Source: Acuticoccus sp. MNP-M23 (GTDB lineage: Bacteria; Pseudomonadota; Alphaproteobacteria; Rhizobiales; Amorphaceae). Taken from it: a stretch of 64,000 nucleotides of DNA. This document shows, one piece after another, positions 59,404 through 64,000 of the stretch (the first letter of the stretch is position 1; every line of letters starts with the position of its first letter). The position numbers and the translations under genes were made by a program. The notes below the pieces were generated by a model. That model was not told where the DNA came from, ran no database searches, and saw only the letters and a list, made by a program, of their open reading frames with translations. The stretch is taken from NCBI RefSeq assembly GCF_031195445.1, contig NZ_CP133480.1, forward strand, positions 1,240,001 through 1,304,000, given 5' to 3'.

Positions 59404-59431
59404 TTGACGAAGTAAGGCAGTCCCCTAATGT
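59404..59431 (+). promoter_or_regulatory. Sigma-70-type promoter candidate of the ABC-glucosidase operon
   Basis: TTGACG, 16-base spacer, TAATGT, about 75 bases upstream of the receptor start. The surrounding 60 bases are AT-richer than the genes. Confidence 0.45.
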
Positions 59432-59505
59432 CTCCCCATGAGACTGCCACAGAGCAGCCGACCTGCACAATCTGCGGGATCAAAAGCATATTGGGGGAGA
59501 GTTTT

Positions 59506-60792
<1,287 letters not shown>

Positions 60793-60814
60793 CACCGCCC
60801 CGAAGCTGAAAAGC

Positions 60815-60837
60815 AGGCCGGCGCCACCCGCCGGCCT
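60815..60837 (+). terminator. Intercistronic hairpin between receptor and permease genes
   Basis: Perfect 9-bp stem (AGGCCGGCG / CGCCGGCCT) with a 5-base loop, 22 bases after the receptor stop. Likely keeps receptor mRNA in excess over permease mRNA. Confidence 0.5.
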
Positions 60838-60924
60838 CCGTTCAACCTCATTGAGCGCGAGCCCGGCGGCACGTCCCTTGCGGGCGGCATCCCGATCCCG
60901 GCACAGGCGCTGGAGGGTCCGACC

Positions 60925-61938
60925 ATGGCCCAGGGCGATGTTGCATCGACCGGCGTGAAGCGCCCGCCGGTTCCCGCAGGACAGGCCGGGGCAGGCCGCC
61001 CCCCCAAGGCCGCCGCAACACGTCGCAGCGGCGGCAGCGAGCTGACGCGCGCCAAGATCCGCTCCGCCGTCCTGTTCCTCCTGCCGATGATGATCGTGTT
61101 GGCGCTTGTGGCCGGCTGGCCGCTGGGGCGGACAATCTATTTCGCGTTCACCAACGCGACGCTGAACGACATCAACAACTACGAATTCATCGGCTTCGAC
61201 AATTTCTACAATTCCGAGTGGGGCGGGCTCCTGAAGGACCCGCAATGGTGGAACGCGGTCTGGAACACGATCTGGTTCGCGACCATCTCGGTCACGCTCG
61301 AAACCGTGCTGGGGCTGATCGTGGCGCTGGCGCTCAACATGCGCTTTCCGGGCCGGGGCATCGTGCGGGCAGCCGTGCTGATCCCCTGGGCCATTCCCAC
61401 AATCGTGTCGGCGCAGATGTGGGGCTGGATGCTGCATGACCAGTTCGGCGTCATCAACGCTATGCTCCTGGGGATCGGCATCATCTCCCAGCCCATTGCA
61501 TGGACCGCCAACCCCGACACCGCCATGCTCGCCGTGGTGATGGTGGACGTGTGGAAGACAACGCCGTTCATGGCGCTGCTCATCCTGGCCGGCCTCCAGA
61601 TGCTGCCGTCGGACTGCTACGAATCGGCCCGCGTGGACGGCATTGCGCCATGGAAGGTCTTCTTCCGCGTGACACTGCCGCTGGTCTACCCGGCCATTGC
61701 GGTGGCCGTGATCTTCCGCGCGCTCGATGCGCTGCGGATCTTCGATCTCATCTATGTGCTGACGTCCAATTCCGCGGACACTATGTCGATGTCCGTCTAT
61801 GCGCGCCAGCAGCTCGTGGATTTCCAGGATGTGGGCTACGGCTCGGCGGCATCCACGGCGCTTTTCCTCATCATCGCATTGCTCACGGTGGTCTACATCA
61901 TCGCCGGCAAGGTGGACCTGTCCGGAGAGAAGTCATGA
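60925..61938 (+). CDS. Sugar ABC transporter permease (MalF/ThuF-like)
   Basis: 337 aa. A 45-residue Pro/Gly/Ala-rich cytoplasmic tail precedes six helices (first at about 48-68). The CUT1 EAA loop is ESARVDGIAPWKVFFRVTLPLVYP (near 231-254). ATG 60925 is the first in frame; some of the tail could be untranslated if a later start is used. Its TGA overlaps the next ATG (ATGA at 61935). Confidence 0.92.
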   Translation: MAQGDVASTGVKRPPVPAGQAGAGRPPKAAATRRSGGSELTRAKIRSAVLFLLPMMIVLALVAGWPLGRTIYFAFTNATLNDINNYEFIGFDNFYNSEWGGLLKDPQWWNAVWNTIWFATISVTLETVLGLIVALALNMRFPGRGIVRAAVLIPWAIPTIVSAQMWGWMLHDQFGVINAMLLGIGIISQPIAWTANPDTAMLAVVMVDVWKTTPFMALLILAGLQMLPSDCYESARVDGIAPWKVFFRVTLPLVYPAIAVAVIFRALDALRIFDLIYVLTSNSADTMSMSVYARQQLVDFQDVGYGSAASTALFLIIALLTVVYIIAGKVDLSGEKS

Positions 61939-62765
61939 CCCATTGGTCCCTCCCCTCCAAGATCGGCTTTTATGTCCTGCTGCTGGCCATCGCCGTCTTT
62001 GCGCTGTTTCCGTTCTATTATGCCATCGTTTCGAGCTTCAAATCGGGCGCGGAGCTCTTCACGGTGGACCTCCTCCCATCCTGGAACTTCGAGAACTATT
62101 TCGCAGTCTTCCGTGAGCAGCCCTTTGCTCGCAACATTCTCAACTCCATCATCGTGGCAACTGTTGTGGTGGCCATCTCGCTGTGTCTGGCGGTGACGGC
62201 CTCGTTCGCGCTGGCGCGGGTCAATTTTCGCGGGCGGGGGCTGTTGCTCCTCACCGTCCTGTCGGTCTCGATGTTTCCGCAGGTGGCCGTGCTTTCGGGC
62301 ATGTTCGAGCTGATCCGCGGGCTGGGGCTCTACAACTCGCTGGGCGGGCTGATGCTCGCCAATCTCATTTTAACGCTGCCGTTCACGGTGTGGGTGCTGA
62401 CCACGTTCATGCGTCAGCTTCCCAAGGAGCTGGAGGAAGCCGCCTACGTGGACGGTGCGACGCCGCTGGAAATCGTCACCAAGGTATTCCTGCCTGTGCT
62501 CTGGCCGGCGCTGGTCACGACGGGGCTGCTCGCCTTCATTGCCGCGTGGAACGAGTTTCTGTTCGCGCTCACGTTCACCCTCTCCAACGAGATGCGAACC
62601 GTTCCGGTCGCCATTGCGCTCATCACCGGCGGCAGCCAGTACGAGCTGCCATGGGGCAACATCATGGCCGCATCGGTGATCGTCACGGTGCCGCTGATCA
62701 TTCTGGTGCTGATCTTCCAGCGCAAGATCATCGGCGGGCTGACCGCTGGCGCAGTGAAAGGGTGA
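61935..62765 (+). CDS. Sugar ABC transporter permease (MalG/ThuG-like)
   Basis: 276 aa with six helices. EAA loop is EEAAYVDGATPLEIVTKVFLPV (near 173-194), followed by WNEFLFALTF, typical of MalG partners. The C terminus IIGGLTAGAVKG is also characteristic. Coupled to the preceding permease and 5 bases before the glucosidase gene. Confidence 0.93.
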   Translation: MTHWSLPSKIGFYVLLLAIAVFALFPFYYAIVSSFKSGAELFTVDLLPSWNFENYFAVFREQPFARNILNSIIVATVVVAISLCLAVTASFALARVNFRGRGLLLLTVLSVSMFPQVAVLSGMFELIRGLGLYNSLGGLMLANLILTLPFTVWVLTTFMRQLPKELEEAAYVDGATPLEIVTKVFLPVLWPALVTTGLLAFIAAWNEFLFALTFTLSNEMRTVPVAIALITGGSQYELPWGNIMAASVIVTVPLIILVLIFQRKIIGGLTAGAVKG

Positions 62766-62770
62766 GCTGA

Positions 62771-64000
62771 GTGAACCTTGATGCGAATGCCGCGCCCGCT
62801 GCACCGCGGCAGCTGGCCGGCGACCCGGACTGGTGGCGCGGCGGGGTGATCTACCAGATCTACCCGCGCTCCTTCCTCGACACCAACGGCGACGGGATCG
62901 GCGACCTCAAGGGCGTCACCCAGAAGCTCGACTATGTGGCGAGCCTCAACGTGGATGCCATCTGGCTCTCGCCCTTCTTCGTCTCGCCCATGGACGATTT
63001 CGGCTACGACGTTGCCGACTACCGCGACATCGACCCGATGTTCGGCACGCTCCGCGATTTTGACGAGATGCTTGCAGCCGCACACAAAAGGGGCCTGCGG
63101 ATCCTGATCGACCTGGTGCTGTCGCACACGTCCGACCGGCACCCCTGGTTCGCGCAAAGCCGCAAGAGCCGCGATAACCCGCGGGCCGACTGGTACGTGT
63201 GGGCCGACCCGAAGGCGGACGGGACGCCGCCCACCAACTGGCTGGCGATGTTCGGCGGCCCGGCCTGGGAATGGGACTCGACCCGCCGCCAGTATTATAT
63301 GCACAATTTCCTGACGAGCCAGCCGGACCTCAACTACCACAACGAGGCCGTGCAGGACGCGATCCTGGATGTCGCGCGTTTCTGGCTCGACCGCGGTGTC
63401 GACGGTTTTCGCCTCGATACGGTGAACAAATACGTCCACGACAAGGAATTGCGCGACAACCCGCCCATGGCGCCGGGGATGAGCGCGACGGTGGACCAGA
63501 GCAACCCCATCGCAATGCAGCAGCCGATATATTCCATCAACCGGCCGGAAAACCTTGCCTTCGTGGAGCGGCTGCGGGCGTTGCTGGACGAGTACCCCGG
63601 CACGACCACGGTGGGCGAGATCGGCAACCGGATGGCCGACGGGCCGGAGCTGGGCCAGTACACCGCGCCCGGCCGTCTCCACATGGCCTACAGCTTTGAC
63701 CTTCTGCATGCGCCGATCACCGCGCCGGCCGTGCGCACGGCGGCTGAGCGGGCAGAAACGCTGGGCGCGTCGTGGACGTCCTGGCCGTTTTCCAACCACG
63801 ACGTCGTGCGCGTGGTGAGCCGGGCGGCGCTGGGCGAGCGCTCCGGGCCGATGCTTTTGCAGCTGATGATGTGCCTTCACGGCACGCCCACCATGTATCA
63901 GGGCGACGAGCTGGGGCTGACCGAGGCGGACGTGCCGTTCGAACTCATCCAGGACCCCTACGGCCGCCGCTTCTGGCCCGAGATCAAGGGCCGGGACGGG
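62771..64000 (+). CDS. GH13 alpha-glucosidase (oligo-1,6-glucosidase/AglA-like), 3' end missing
   Basis: 410 codons from GTG 62771, open to the window edge; full-length members have about 540 residues. Start chosen because GTG is the only in-frame initiator between the permease stop and the conserved DPDWWRGGVIYQIYPRSF. GH13 regions: DLVLSHTSD, nucleophile Asp216 in DGFRLDTVN, acid/base Glu283 in VGEIG, and Asp344 in FSNHDVVR. Cytoplasmic (no signal), so it would cleave trehalose- or maltose-like sugars after uptake by the linked ABC system, as AglA does beside AglEFG. Confidence 0.9.
   Translation, partial: MNLDANAAPAAPRQLAGDPDWWRGGVIYQIYPRSFLDTNGDGIGDLKGVTQKLDYVASLNVDAIWLSPFFVSPMDDFGYDVADYRDIDPMFGTLRDFDEMLAAAHKRGLRILIDLVLSHTSDRHPWFAQSRKSRDNPRADWYVWADPKADGTPPTNWLAMFGGPAWEWDSTRRQYYMHNFLTSQPDLNYHNEAVQDAILDVARFWLDRGVDGFRLDTVNKYVHDKELRDNPPMAPGMSATVDQSNPIAMQQPIYSINRPENLAFVERLRALLDEYPGTTTVGEIGNRMADGPELGQYTAPGRLHMAYSFDLLHAPITAPAVRTAAERAETLGASWTSWPFSNHDVVRVVSRAALGERSGPMLLQLMMCLHGTPTMYQGDELGLTEADVPFELIQDPYGRRFWPEIKGRDG

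Overview
The window is GC-rich chromosomal DNA, densely packed with genes, many joined by 4-bp ATGA or GTGA overlaps. Its gene content fits an alphaproteobacterium, probably of the Hyphomicrobiales and possibly marine. The signs are three complete TRAP transporters plus part of a fourth, many small-molecule dehydrogenases and hydrolases, a PaoABC-like molybdenum hydroxylase, and sugar ABC operons with GH13, SorC and RpiR partners. The taxonomic call is inference. I saw no rRNA, tRNA, CRISPR array, insertion sequence or prophage gene.

Layout. (1) 1-712: the end of a TRAP binding-protein gene. (2) 764-6362, minus strand: a DHDPS-family aldolase/lyase, a GntR regulator, TRAP genes dctP-Q-M and an FMN-dependent 2-hydroxyacid dehydrogenase, read as one operon. 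(3) 6468-11869: a VOC-family protein, a BisC-like molybdoenzyme and a Tat-exported PhoX phosphatase. (4) 12013-25231: two divergent TRAP clusters around an RpiR regulator. The minus arm carries RidA, an amidohydrolase, a creatininase-family enzyme, dctP-Q-M, a class III aminotransferase and a D-serine dehydratase/D-threonine aldolase-like enzyme. The plus arm carries dctQ-M-P and an N-carbamoyl-D-amino-acid hydrolase-like enzyme. Together they look like uptake and breakdown of carbamoylated, cyclic-amide or D-amino-acid compounds. (5) 25367-26482: a GAF-GGDEF diguanylate cyclase.

(6) 26800-33931: the most interesting region. A LysR gene diverges from dabB-dabA, the energy-coupled inorganic-carbon accumulation complex. 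dabA overlaps a CysD-like PP-loop gene that has no cysN partner. A near-perfect Zur-type palindrome follows, then a COG0523 metallochaperone GTPase gene. DabA needs zinc, so inorganic-carbon capture and zinc supply may be physically linked here. (7) 33953-42326: an alpha/beta hydrolase, a three-subunit molybdenum hydroxylase and a large GH5 protein with cadherin-like repeats.

(8) 42824-54519: a sugar or polyol catabolic operon under a divergent SorC regulator. It encodes ABC uptake, an acetoin-dehydrogenase-type E1, an E2-like protein carrying an alpha/beta hydrolase instead of an acyltransferase, an AhpD-like protein, an FGGY kinase and two SDRs. (9) 54504-59289: an amidohydrolase, an SDR, and a two-component system divergent from an EF-hand protein, with a symmetrical double operator between them. 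(10) 59506 to the end: an alpha-glucoside/trehalose-type ABC operon ending in a GH13 glucosidase gene cut by the window edge.
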